Source of the DNA: Methanoregula sp. SKADARSKE-2
GTDB lineage: Archaea > Halobacteriota > Methanomicrobia > Methanomicrobiales > Methanospirillaceae
Direction: 5' to 3'
Assembly (NCBI GenBank): GCA_030919125.1
Contig: CP121470.1
Coordinates: 992,001 to 1,056,000 of the forward strand
DNA: 64,000 nucleotides
Shown here: positions 1-8,990 of the stretch, piece by piece
How the letters are laid out: every line of letters starts with the position of its first letter
Numbering within the stretch: the stretch's first letter is position 1
The notes under the pieces: model-generated
Told to the model about the DNA's origin: nothing
Seen by the model: the letters and a program-made list of their open reading frames with translations, nothing else
The model's database searches: none
Program-made: the position numbers and the translations under genes

Positions 1-79
1 TCATCCTCTCTTCGAGATCTGCGGCCTCCATCCTTGCGTCGAGTCCACCGGTGGAATGCCTGGTATGTCCGGGCTGCAT
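1..79 (-). CDS. possible 5' end of an unidentified gene leaving the window
   Basis: An ATG at 79 on the minus strand opens a frame that stays open for 26 codons to the window edge (MQPGHTRHS..., ending in an acidic-basic LEERM stretch). Codons are GC-rich at third positions like the real genes here. No clear ribosome site is visible upstream, and a second in-frame ATG lies at 31. Too short to identify; the region 80-360 upstream of it shows no convincing gene. Confidence 0.3.
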   Translation of the reverse strand, partial: MQPGHTRHSTGGLDARMEAADLEERM

Positions 80-363
80 GAAAAATACTTGAACAGCATC
101 TGATAAACAGTTTTTTTAAGTTAACCATGAGTTCTTAACGTTTGCCTGCATCCACTCGCTTCTTCTCCTCTTCCTCTCCCGAGAGGTCACCTCCCTGTCG
201 CGAAGGATACCTGCATGCTGCACGGGTATCGGCGGGATCACGCTTCTCTCCATCGCCGGTTCCCGCCGCAAGGGCAGAAAGTGAGACAATGGATGCCGGG
301 AGCCGGACTCCGAACATATCCCTGGTGACAGGATCCTGTATCTTCCCTGTGTAGAAGTCCAAG

Positions 364-1166
364 GTGTCCTCCAATAAGTTCGGGCCCAGGCCCCCCGGGC
401 TCCAGGCCTCGTGCCGTACCGTGAACGAAGACTGCTACGCCATGCAGAAGTTGGCCCGGGTCGCGTTCAGTACAAACAATGTCCACAACTGCGCGCGCAT
501 CTGCCCCGGTCCCTCGGTCCCCCTTCACTGCCGGACGCTCCCGAACGCGAAGCTCCTCAAGAAGTACCTCAAAGGCGCAGCGGAGATGAAGCTCGGAGTC
601 GCGGTCAAGGGATGCAACGCGATGGGGTTCTACGAACTTGCAAAGCGCCCGCACCCCCCTCCCGATAACATCATCCTCATCGGTGTCAACTGCCAAAGGT
701 TCGGTCAGCCCGGTCCTCACCCGCAGGATGATCCCCGGGAAGTTCGGCGTTGACCCGAACACGGTCCACAAGGAAGAGATCGATTGAGGGCCGGTTTATC
801 ATCGATTACGGGGGAGGCCACAGAACCATCTCGGTCGATGAGCCCGGAGAGCACGGATACGGCCGCAGGACCAACTGCCGCAGGTGCAGGATGAAGGTCC
901 CGGGCCGGACCGATCTCGCGTGCGGAAACGGGGGTGTCATCGGTGAGAAGGCTGGCACGGCAACCTCCGTCGGGGACTGCTCCGAGAAGGGCGCGCTCCT
1001 GATGAACGGCGCTGTCAAGGCTGGTATCATTGCCACTGAGCCCCATCCCGGGAGCTCCATCGAGACGCCGGGCACGTGGCATGGCCATGGTCGAGGAGAG
1101 CGTGCCCGGCTGCACAACACCGGCAGCGGCATGTACCGGAACGTCTTCAACCTGCTTGGGAAGTAA
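364..1166 (+). pseudogene. fdhB: fused relic of formate dehydrogenase subunits (FdhA fragment joined to FdhB)
   Basis: The first about 50 codons resemble the N-terminal half of the formate dehydrogenase catalytic subunit FdhA: a QKLAR segment followed by TNNVHNCARIC. The frame then passes directly into FdhB (F420-reducing flavin/FeS subunit): KLGVAVKGCNAMGFYELAKR and ILIGVNC match the FrhB/FdhB family. Near 690-750 the frame breaks; the true continuation (KFGVDPNTVHKEEID) is in another frame, ends at a TGA at 785, and resumes in a third frame with GYGRRTNCRRC and DLACGN, the FdhB FeS-cysteine region, up to 1166. An internal deletion fused the two genes and at least two later frame breaks killed them. 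Assignments are from remembered family motifs. Confidence 0.75.
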
Positions 1167-1339
1167 TCACCCCAAATTTTTTCCTCTCTTTTTTGAGACT
1201 AAAAAAAATGTCTCCTTGGCCTTCTTTTAAAAGAACGAGCCTGCATTTTTCCTGGGGACTGTATTTTGTCTTTCCGGGGTAATCCCGAAAAAACCTCATA
1301 TCTGGTCGCTCGCGACCCAAAAGCCGAACCTCTGTCCGG

Positions 1340-3241
1340 TCACTGGGCAATTCCATCTGGCCGGAGATCGATAATTGTCCGGTCGGCACCCAGGAGCCGG
1401 ATCTTCCCGGTCTCCCCGGTCCCGTATCCCCCGATCTTCCCAAGGATGTGCCGGAATTCCGGTGAGTTTACCCGCGGAAGAAGCGTGGCAATCCGCGGAT
1501 CGGTGAGCATATCGTGATGGAACGCGAGCTCGAGATGCTCGTGCGCGACCGGAACGAAACGGAGTCCGCACGCCCGTGCGATGCCGGAGGAGCTCATCCC
1601 GGCGTCGGCAAACCCGTTCCTGACCGCAGCCGCGACCGCCTGCGGTCCGGATACTTCGTGGTGATACCCGTTGATCGTTGCCGGTTCGATCCCCCGTTCG
1701 GACAGGAGCGAATCGAAAACCATCCGCATCGAGGTATCCTTCCGGGTGTTGATCCAGCGGACCTTCGGAAGATCCTCAATCGTGATCCCGTCCTGCGATA
1801 CGATGCCCTGCTCCACATCCGCGATATGGATGAGAACGAGGCCGGTCGCAGGCAGGTGCTGCATCAGGAACCGGCATTCCGACATGACCGGTAATGCAGG
1901 GAGGCTTAAGGACGCAGCGTGACAGGATCGCCGCTTCAGGGCCATGAGTGCGCCGATGTTTCCGGTCGTGCTTGCGTGGATGAAGAGGCCGCGGTCGTGG
2001 ACAAGGTTTGCGAGTTCCTCCAGTGCCGGGTCGAGCGTCCCGCTCAGGATCAGGGTTCGGTCGATGCTTCCGGGATCGGTGGTCAGGAATACGTCGATCT
2101 CCTCTCCGGCCTCGAACCCTTCAGCCAAGGGTGGGACGTGGACATAGGCGTTTGCCTTGACCGTCGCCATCTGGACCCCTGCGCCCCGCGCATGCGGTGT
2201 TCCCCAGCAGGTCTCTCTGATCCTCCCGACAAAGACCGGGACAAACTCATCGAACCCGAGATCGGAGGTGACTGCCTGGGCCAGCCGTACCTTCACGGTA
2301 TGCCGGTGAGGCGGGGCAAGACCCCAGGACTCGAGGAGCGGGGCGGCAAACTCCCGGAGCATTGACTGCGCTGCGAGCGGGAAGCCGGGGAGCCCGAGGA
2401 CCGGCTTATTATCGATCTTCCCAAGCATCACCGGTTTCCCGGGCTTTACGGCGACCCCGTGGAAGATGAGCTCCCCCAGAGACCGGATGACGCCCTCGGT
2501 AAAGTCCCGGGTTCCCGCAGAAGAACCTGCTGAGATGATGACCATATCGTTCTCCCGGACCGCCCGTTCCAGGCTCTCGGCAATGAGATCCGGATCGTCC
2601 GGCACTATGGGGTACCGGGTACACCGGCTTCCCATGGCCGAGAGGAAGACCTGTGCCATGATCGTGTTGCTCTCGACGACCTGCCCGGGCCCGGGCCGTA
2701 CTCCGAGAGGAACGAGTTCGGTCCCGGTCGGGATGATCCCGACATCCGCGGCCCTTGCGTCGATACTGGTCACCCCGTACGTTGCGAGGGCACCGATATC
2801 GAAGGCACGGATCTCGTGGCCCCGGGGCAGCACGAGCCTGCCTTCCCGGATGTCTTCCCCGGCCGGGCGGACATGCTGCCAGGGCGCAGCAGATTTCCGG
2901 ATCTGGAACCGGTCGCCGACCTCCCACGTATCTTCGATCATGACCACGGCATCGAACTCCGGTGGGACGATGTTGCCGGTATTGACCCGGGAAAGATGCT
3001 CGAGCGTGACGGGTTTACGGTCGGTTGCACCGATTGTGTCCCGGCTCCGGACAGCAATGCCGTCCATTGCCGAGATATTGACTTCCGGGACGGAATATTT
3101 CGCATATACCGGGACGGCCACGACCCGGCCGAGCGACTGTGTTACCGGCACTTTTTCCGTCATGGCGGGAGGGGGAAACGAGGTTGTAAGGAGATGCCTC
3201 GCCTCTTCGAGGGAGATGAGCTTGAGGTACCGCTTTACCAT
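1340..3241 (-). CDS. moeA: molybdopterin biosynthesis protein MoeA with C-terminal periplasmic-binding-like domain
   Basis: A 633-residue protein. Residues 1 to about 405 form the MoeA fold, which inserts molybdate/tungstate into molybdopterin: the N-terminal part has SAMDGIAVRS, the MPT-binding core has SAGSSAGTRDF, and KPGKPVMLG and GLPGFPLA follow. From about 425 to the end lies a PBP/LysR-substrate-like domain, the fused architecture common in archaea and thought to sense a ligand such as the oxyanion. The start is ATG at 3241, overlapping the end of the open frame in the sagB fragment upstream. The position beside fwd and fdh genes fits, because both enzymes need a Mo/W-pterin cofactor. 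The frame is intact, unlike its neighbours. Confidence 0.9.
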   Translation of the reverse strand: MVKRYLKLISLEEARHLLTTSFPPPAMTEKVPVTQSLGRVVAVPVYAKYSVPEVNISAMDGIAVRSRDTIGATDRKPVTLEHLSRVNTGNIVPPEFDAVVMIEDTWEVGDRFQIRKSAAPWQHVRPAGEDIREGRLVLPRGHEIRAFDIGALATYGVTSIDARAADVGIIPTGTELVPLGVRPGPGQVVESNTIMAQVFLSAMGSRCTRYPIVPDDPDLIAESLERAVRENDMVIISAGSSAGTRDFTEGVIRSLGELIFHGVAVKPGKPVMLGKIDNKPVLGLPGFPLAAQSMLREFAAPLLESWGLAPPHRHTVKVRLAQAVTSDLGFDEFVPVFVGRIRETCWGTPHARGAGVQMATVKANAYVHVPPLAEGFEAGEEIDVFLTTDPGSIDRTLILSGTLDPALEELANLVHDRGLFIHASTTGNIGALMALKRRSCHAASLSLPALPVMSECRFLMQHLPATGLVLIHIADVEQGIVSQDGITIEDLPKVRWINTRKDTSMRMVFDSLLSERGIEPATINGYHHEVSGPQAVAAAVRNGFADAGMSSSGIARACGLRFVPVAHEHLELAFHHDMLTDPRIATLLPRVNSPEFRHILGKIGGYGTGETGKIRLLGADRTIIDLRPDGIAQ

Positions 3242-3539
3242 ATGACCACGTCCTCCGGATAGGTTCCTGCCACACTGTCGCGTCCGTCCTTCGTGGGGTC
3301 CTCTTTTAGCGCATTCATTTTACCTGCGAATTTTGTAAAAGTACTATAGTTTATTCCGGTGTTCCTCAATAAACGATTCGTTTGGAAGAGCCGGGGTAAG
3401 GCCCCGGATCCCCCGACCTCCTGAACGGTTTTCCGCCGCAAAGAGATGCATGGGGCGTACCGGAAATCCAAAAATGGTCGCGAATCCTTCCGGGAGAAAT
3501 GGCCTCTCATCGCGAGCCCGAGCGGGAAAAAGAGCAAAA

Positions 3540-3935
3540 AAGGGAGACCCTTTAGGCCAGCGTGACTGTCTCCTCTCCCCACGGCCGCAAGGTAGATCGG
3601 CCCTTGCGTCTCCGTGTCCAGGCCGGCCAGTTTCGCGATCAGTTCGTCGTGGAACATGTCCGTGGGAAAGACCTGGTACCAGCGACCGGCCGATGCCATG
3701 ATGAGACTCTGGCAACTGTGCCCGGCCTCGATGAGCACGCTCCGGTACCCGCGGTTCCCGAGCGCCCAGACCGACCGGTAGGGGACCGCCACCCAGAGGA
3801 AGGTGACGGCGGCCCGGGTCATGAGTTTGAAGTTCATGCTGGCGGTGCTCATCTCAAGGATAAGGCCGGAATCGATTCGCTCGGCAACAATGCTGCCCGA
3901 TTTCGGCAGGTACCGGTAGAGTCCCGTCTCAAGCC
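3540..3935 (-). pseudogene. C-terminal fragment of a SagB-type/nitroreductase dehydrogenase
   Basis: Immediately after the fwdC break the minus strand reads GLYRYLPKSGS, then NFKLMTRAAVTF, LGNRGYRSVLIEAGHSCQSL, and GLDTETQGPIYLAAVGR. These are the middle and C-terminal signatures of SagB-type FMN dehydrogenases (the LIEAGH helix and the AVGR end). The whole N-terminal half is missing. The open frame runs to 3235 but after AVGR (about 3560) it no longer resembles the family. It is a relic caught at a deletion junction with fwdC. Confidence 0.7.
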
Positions 3936-4370
3936 CCTCCAGTCGCCGCGGTAGGCACAGCCGACATGGTTCTTGGCGTCGCCGTCGACGATCAGCTCGC
4001 CGCCTTCCATCTGGATCCCGCAGAACGAGTCCACGTTCCCCGTGATGTGGATCTTGCCGCCCTTCATCCAGCCGCCGACGTACATGTCAGCATTGCCGTT
4101 GACGGTGACCGACCCTGCGGTCATCTTCGAGCCGATGTACTTCACCCGGGTGCAGTCGCCGGCGATAACGATATCGGTTTCCGCTGCGGTCGCTCCGGAT
4201 TGTCCACTGACCGCGAAGAAGTCGCCGAGCGTGACATGGATCTTGCCCTCGTGTGCAGGGAGGGCAGCGATCTGTGTGGAAGTCTTTCCCACGAATGCAT
4301 CGGGTGTGATGCTGTAGCCTTCGAGCATGAGCCCGGGGACCTTTGTGGGTTTTAACGTGACAACTGCCAT
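3849..4370 (-). pseudogene. fwdC: formylmethanofuran dehydrogenase subunit C, 3'-truncated
   Basis: Residues 1-146 look like normal FwdC, with the right-handed beta-helix repeats of the GltB/FwdC fold (VTVNGNADMYVGGWMKGG, then HITGNVDSFCGIQMEGGEL). FwdC is normally about 250-270 residues. Here, after GCAYRGDWRG (codon 146, about 3933), the frame switches to unrelated sequence and ends at residue 173; a SagB fragment begins in another frame at the same spot. So the last beta-helix turns, which help hold the subunit in the Fwd complex, are gone. Upstream it follows fwdA by 3 bases. A second intact fwd/fmd set elsewhere in the genome is likely (inference). Confidence 0.85.
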
Positions 4371-4373
4371 GAA

Positions 4374-6098
4374 TTAAGCCTCCACGTCTACGTTGATCAC
4401 GAACGGGTGGGGCGCGAGGTAGTCCTTCACCGCGTAGTTCTGGAGCTGGACTGTGTAGTTCTTGGTGAAACTCTGGGTGATGTTGCGCATGACCTGCGGA
4501 TTCTCGGGCATGTTGACATTGACCCAGACCGTCTGCTTGTGGCCGTGGCCGACGACTTCGCCGTCTTTCACCACGATCTCGCCGGACTTGATGAAGCAGG
4601 CGGCCCGCTGGAACGCAGACTCGATCTTCTCTGCATCGGATGGCATGCTCGCGTAGTTGAGATCGAAGATTCCGACATCGGCAATCATGCCGGGTGCCAG
4701 GCCGCCGTAGGTACGGGAAAGGCCGAGGCACTTGGCAGGGCCGGACCGGGTCATCTGGGCGATCTCGAAGAGCGTGAGCTCCCTCTCCAGGCTGTGGAGG
4801 TGGGTTGCGGCGATGACTTTGTCCTTGTGCTTGAACGAATCGAGAACTGCCTCCCGGGCTTTCTTCGACATCAGCCACTTGATGATCCGGGGGTACCGGG
4901 TGAACGGTCCCGCATTCGGGTGATCGGTGGTGAGGAAGGTCCGGTCCATATCCTTTGCGAAGAGTGCGAGTTCGAGGCCGATCGCCCACTGGATGTCGCA
5001 GACCCTGATGTTCGGATCATAGACGTAGGGGACGACACCGGCTGCGATCTCCATCTCGACATCCACGTTAGCCCACTTGAGGTGGTTGAGGCCGTGGAGG
5101 TGGTGTTCGAACGGGCCATCAGCGGTCATGGTCGTGGTCTCGTCGAGGGTGACGTTCCCGGTATCGATGGTGATCGCCGTGTTCTTGTTCACGTAGTCCA
5201 TGACTTCCTTTGCACCGGACTCGAAGTTCCCCCAGTTCTCTCCCTTGTACGAGTGGAACTGGAGATGGGTCGAGTGCAGAACCTGTTCGCGGCCGAACTT
5301 GTTCTTCGGCTTGACGCCCTCGGCGATCTTGAGGGACTCGATGGTACCCGTGTAGTTACTGGGATTGTCGAGATCGTTCTGGTGGACGTGCATCGAGTGC
5401 GGCAGGCCAAGGTACTCGTTGGCCTTTAAGAGACCGGTGATGATCTCTCTGGGGGTGATCTCGAAGTACGGTACCACGTCATCGAGGTTCAGGCAGTTGA
5501 GGCCCCAGCCCCAGGCAGCGGTGCCGCCGGGGTTGACGACCTTGACGCCATAGCCTTTTGTTGCCCGGAGGAGCCAGGCGATGTAGGCCGCCGTGTTCTC
5601 GACCTCGCCTGCCTTGAGGTACTCCATCACGAACCAGTTGTTGCCTAAGACCGGGAGAGCCGCTTCATCGATGATGGGGGTATCGTGGATCTCCTCGTGG
5701 ACGTGGGGGGAGTGGATCGGGGGCATCGCGGCTTCCATGACGAAGCCGTAGCCCATCCGGGCGTAGTCGTACCCGGTCTTGAAGGTGCTCGGGATCGAGA
5801 ACCCCGCCTCCATCCGGTACCCGTTCTTCGCCATCGCGCTCCGGGAGACACCGGAGAGGAGTTTGTCCTCGGGCCGCATCAGCCGGCCCACGTTGACCTT
5901 GGGGCCCGCTACATGGGCGTGGACATCAACGCCGCCGGCCATCACGACCCTGCCTTTCGTATCGATGACCTTTGCCGAAGAGCTGACCTTCTCAACAATC
6001 TTTCCGTCTTTGATGGCGACATCGCCGACATCGCCATCGATCTTCCGGGTCGGGTCAATGATAAACCCGCCCTTGACAATAAGTTCTCCGTTTGCCAT
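4374..6098 (-). CDS. fwdA: formylmethanofuran dehydrogenase subunit A (amidohydrolase)
   Basis: A full-length 574-residue FwdA. This subunit is the zinc amidohydrolase half of the complex: formate made from CO2 by FwdBD is condensed with methanofuran here, the first step of CO2-reducing methanogenesis. Visible: the metal motif GGVDVHAHVAG (His60, His62), MHVHQNDLDN, TDHPNAGPF and THLHSLE, all typical of FwdA. It starts with ATG at 6098, just after the fwdB stop at 6099-6101, and precedes fwdC with a 3-base gap, so D-B-A-C is one transcription unit. The gene itself appears undamaged although fwdC downstream is broken. Confidence 0.95.
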   Translation of the reverse strand: MANGELIVKGGFIIDPTRKIDGDVGDVAIKDGKIVEKVSSSAKVIDTKGRVVMAGGVDVHAHVAGPKVNVGRLMRPEDKLLSGVSRSAMAKNGYRMEAGFSIPSTFKTGYDYARMGYGFVMEAAMPPIHSPHVHEEIHDTPIIDEAALPVLGNNWFVMEYLKAGEVENTAAYIAWLLRATKGYGVKVVNPGGTAAWGWGLNCLNLDDVVPYFEITPREIITGLLKANEYLGLPHSMHVHQNDLDNPSNYTGTIESLKIAEGVKPKNKFGREQVLHSTHLQFHSYKGENWGNFESGAKEVMDYVNKNTAITIDTGNVTLDETTTMTADGPFEHHLHGLNHLKWANVDVEMEIAAGVVPYVYDPNIRVCDIQWAIGLELALFAKDMDRTFLTTDHPNAGPFTRYPRIIKWLMSKKAREAVLDSFKHKDKVIAATHLHSLERELTLFEIAQMTRSGPAKCLGLSRTYGGLAPGMIADVGIFDLNYASMPSDAEKIESAFQRAACFIKSGEIVVKDGEVVGHGHKQTVWVNVNMPENPQVMRNITQSFTKNYTVQLQNYAVKDYLAPHPFVINVDVEA

Positions 6099-7481
6099 CT
6101 AGCTCACCGCCGGGTTGGTGTTGTGCGGATATCTCCGGTGCTCTTTTGCCGCCGGCCAGATCGGCTGGCAGTTCGAGAGCTCGCACATGCGTTCGTAGAC
6201 GCGGTCGAAGAGTTCCTCATCGCTTGGTACGCCCGGCAGGCCCTTGAGCACGGCCTTGAACTGGATCGGCACGTTGTCCATCCGGTAGACAACGCCAGGC
6301 TCATCGACTCCCGCGATCCTGACCGGGATGTGGAGGTCGGCTATCTCGCTTGCCATGCAGAAGTTCGGGTCTATGGTGATGAACGGGTGTTTCTTGAGGT
6401 GCTGCACCACCTGGATGGGGAAGTGTGCACCGGCATCGGTCCCGACGTTGACAAAGCAGTCCACTTCGTCCCGCATTGCAAGGTCGATCGAGATTGTCTC
6501 GCCGGGGTTCATGTGGGCGTGGGTTCCTTTCGAGAGGTCGATGCAGTACGGGAAACCGAACTGCCATGACCAAACTTGGCCAGGTCCGGCGATGTTATAG
6601 TGGCCCCGCATGGCCATGATCGAGCACTTGGTGTGGTTGTTGAGATCCCGGGTCAGGCTGATCGCGTGGTCGATGTTGTGGTTCCGGCCATCGGTGTGGG
6701 TGCAGCCCATGCCGAAGAAGATCATGCAGAACTGGGCCTTCTTCATAATTTCGACAGATTCCCTGATCTTTTCCCGGGGAATTCCTGCAACGACTTCGGG
6801 AATATCGTACCCCCGGAGCACGGTCCGGAAAGCGTCAAAGAGCTCGTAGTCGTGGCCCTGATCGAGCATGAGGTGGTTGTCGGCGAGTTTCGCGGTGTCG
6901 GTCTCGCGGGGGTCGACACAGAGAGCGGTCCGCTGCATCTGACCCTTCTGGGTGAAATAACCGCGGGGGAAGATCGAGTACCTGGAGGTGTGACGGGGGT
7001 GGGCGTGCATCGGGTTGCATCCCCAGAAGACCACGACATCGGCACGGTTCTTGGCTTTTCCGAGCGTGCAGCTTGGGTACCCGTTGTCGAAGATCGCAAG
7101 GAACGAGGGACTGTGACAGATGGTTGCGCAGTTGTCGAGCACCGCTCCGGACTTCTCGGAGATCCGCGCAACAGCGCTCATGCCTTCGCAGTTTGTGGAA
7201 CCGAAACCATAGATCAGGGGCTTCTTTGCTGCAAGCATGGTCTTTGCCATCCAGTCGATCGCCTCGTCGTACGGGATCTCCTTCATGGAACCATCCGGCT
7301 GGCGCATCCGCGGGAGTTTCGGCCGGGTCGGGTCGTTTGCATGGAGGAAGAGGTTGCTCCCGATGATGCAGGCATTGTGGACTTCGAGAATTTTTGTTTC
7401 ATCGTCCGATACGATGACTTCGATATCATCGCAGGACGATCCGCAGTAGGGGCATCCTACGCCGGTGATAAGTTTGGGCAT
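6099..7481 (-). CDS. fwdB: formylmethanofuran dehydrogenase subunit B (W/Mo-pterin catalytic subunit)
   Basis: A 460-residue protein if started at the ATG at 7481 (MPKLITGVGCPYCG), the conserved FwdB start; the same frame is open upstream to 7685 but that stretch is antisense-like noise within fwdD. It reduces CO2 to formate at a tungsto- or molybdopterin. Cys10, Cys13, Cys17 and Cys38 would bind the N-terminal [4Fe-4S] cluster, and Cys122 in NCATICHSPS is the expected metal ligand, encoded as cysteine and not selenocysteine. It overlaps fwdD by 25 bases, showing translational coupling, and is followed directly by fwdA. Confidence 0.93.
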   Translation of the reverse strand: MPKLITGVGCPYCGSSCDDIEVIVSDDETKILEVHNACIIGSNLFLHANDPTRPKLPRMRQPDGSMKEIPYDEAIDWMAKTMLAAKKPLIYGFGSTNCEGMSAVARISEKSGAVLDNCATICHSPSFLAIFDNGYPSCTLGKAKNRADVVVFWGCNPMHAHPRHTSRYSIFPRGYFTQKGQMQRTALCVDPRETDTAKLADNHLMLDQGHDYELFDAFRTVLRGYDIPEVVAGIPREKIRESVEIMKKAQFCMIFFGMGCTHTDGRNHNIDHAISLTRDLNNHTKCSIMAMRGHYNIAGPGQVWSWQFGFPYCIDLSKGTHAHMNPGETISIDLAMRDEVDCFVNVGTDAGAHFPIQVVQHLKKHPFITIDPNFCMASEIADLHIPVRIAGVDEPGVVYRMDNVPIQFKAVLKGLPGVPSDEELFDRVYERMCELSNCQPIWPAAKEHRRYPHNTNPAVS

Positions 7482-7840
7482 CTTTGCACGAGTTCGAGGG
7501 CGGTCTTGAGCATCTCGTTCATTGCCGGTTCGAGGGTGACCGGGAATCCGCTGTACTGCGGTGTGCCGGTGGACTGGGTCCGCGGCGGGACGATCTGGTT
7601 GGCCCAGACACCCTGCCGGATGTGGACGAGGCCGGGGGAGCAGTACTGGGTCGGCTCGATCGCTTTCACGATAACGCTGCCGCATTCGCTCGTCACCCGG
7701 ACATTGGTGTTCTTCCAGATGCCGAGCCTCTTCATATCTTCCGGGTTCATCTCGCAGGTGGAGCAGGCCTCGAAGTAGTCGGGGTTGGTCTTGCCCTTCT
7801 CCATCGCGGCACCTTCCTCGATCGAACGCTGGGGGATCAT
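7457..7840 (-). CDS. fwdD: formylmethanofuran dehydrogenase subunit D, N-terminus disturbed by IS
   Basis: About 127 residues of the molybdopterin-dinucleotide-binding beta-barrel subunit FwdD (SIEEGAAMEKGK, MNPEDMKRLGI, QYCSPGLVHIRQGVWAN). FwdD caps the cofactor bound by FwdB. The only usable ATG is at 7840, giving MIPQRSIEEG, a few residues shorter than expected; the IS begins at 7849, nine bases upstream. The reading frame continues upstream through the IS edge without a start, so the IS has removed or displaced the native start region and promoter. The protein body looks intact; expression would need a promoter from within the IS. Confidence 0.85.
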   Translation of the reverse strand: MIPQRSIEEGAAMEKGKTNPDYFEACSTCEMNPEDMKRLGIWKNTNVRVTSECGSVIVKAIEPTQYCSPGLVHIRQGVWANQIVPPRTQSTGTPQYSGFPVTLEPAMNEMLKTALELVQRCPNLSPA

Positions 7841-7848
7841 ATTTACTA

Positions 7849-8989
7849 GGACTTACGCCCTTGGTTTTGACCGAAAGATCTAAGAGTTAGTAGCGCCCAT
7901 CCAAGGGTTAGACAAACCCGGGATGGAGATCGAACGAGAGTGAATCCTCCGAAATGCACGAGCGGCAATTTTGTAAACTTTTTGATATCGACGTATCAGG
8001 TTTGCTCGTGTACAGAGGCATCCTGGTGTTTTCCCGCTGAACCAGTATCAATAGCTCACGCTTCCGTCAAGCGTTTGTTAGAGAGGCAGCCAGCCTCACC
8101 ACACGGGGGCGCTGTATGAGGAAGCGCAACGGTTGCTCCGGGCTAACGAAGGAGTATTGGTAATCGATGATAGTACCCTCGACAAACCGTATTCCCATCA
8201 GATTGAACTGGTGACCCGGCACTGGAGTGGGAAGCATCATCGGATAGTTCAGGGAATCAACCTAATCTCAACCATTTGGACTGATGGTTCTGCGATAGTT
8301 TCGGTAGATTTCCGGATCTATTGTCCAGACAAAGACGGGAAAAACAAAAAGGATCATTTCCGGGATATGCTACGAGCAGCCGAAGAAAGAAAGTTTCAGC
8401 CGGGATGTGTCATCTTTGATTCGTGGTATTCGAGTATCGCCAACCTGAAATTGATCCGCACGCTGAAGTGGCATTGGTGTACCCGTCTCAAATCCAACCG
8501 GTTGGTTGATCCTGATAATACGTACAACCGTTCAGTTTCTGAGATTGAGATTCCTCCCGAAGGAAGAGTTGTTCATCTGAGACAATACGGTTTCATCAAG
8601 CTATTTAGGATCGTTCACTCTGATAAGGAACCCGAACATTGGGCTACCGATATTCTCGATGCATCGGAAACCGACAGAAAAACGTTCAAGGAACTTGGAT
8701 GGAATATCGAAGAGGATCACCGTGGCATCAAGCAAGGTTGTGGCATCGAGAGATGCCAGGGTCCCAAAAGAGGTTGTTCAACGAGGACATATTCTGCTCT
8801 CGTTGCTGGCATTTCTTCGCCTCGAAACCCATCGATTGAATACAGGTTCCAGCTGGTACGAGTCGAAACGCTCGATTCATCGATCCGCTTCTTCTCTCTT
8901 TATCGCTTCCACGGCGTTCTAATCTGATTATTTTTGTAGTGCTGTGATGAATATCTCTTGTTCGAATCTGCCTTCAAACGCGTAAGTCC
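7849..8989 (+). mobile_element. insertion sequence, copy 1 (1141 bp, TA-flanked)
   Basis: Ends are perfect 10-base inverted repeats, GGACTTACGC at the left and GCGTAAGTCC at the right, flanked by TA on both sides (CTAG on both sides in this copy). Two further copies of exactly 1141 bp lie at 39643-40783 and 50015-51155 in the opposite orientation, nearly identical in sequence. The element encodes a DDE transposase on the plus strand, broken by two frame changes. It separates fwdD from a membrane-protein gene that has lost its 5' end. Confidence 0.92.
7940..8922 (+). pseudogene. IS transposase (DDE type, IS4/IS701-like), two frame breaks
   Basis: Reading starts at GTG 7940 (VNPPKCTSGNFVNFLIST), the typical N-terminus of this group, and runs to GGAV-stop. 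The conserved core (LVIDDSTLDKPYSH, TRHWSGKHH, VIFDSWYSS, NIEEDHRGIKQGCGIERCQG) lies one frame over, entered after a G5 run at 8104-8108. A second frame change at the AAAA run near 8775 is needed to reach the family C-terminus (HILLSLLAFLRLETHRL, SWYESKRSIHRSA) ending at 8922. Both shifts are +1 and recur in all three copies. The family name is from memory of the DDSTLDKPY motif. Confidence 0.8.
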
Positions 8990-8990
8990 T

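Noticed and set aside
135..374. Short frames on both strands at the left edge
   Set aside because: Overlapping low-complexity frames with no motifs, no ribosome sites and no agreement with neighbouring codon use.
4407..5429. Long open frames antisense to fwdA (and likewise opposite pyrG at 18532-19845 and opposite the desulfurase fusion at 62556-63701)
   Set aside because: They mirror well-recognised genes on the other strand, have no motifs of their own, and arise from the GC-rich third positions of the true genes.
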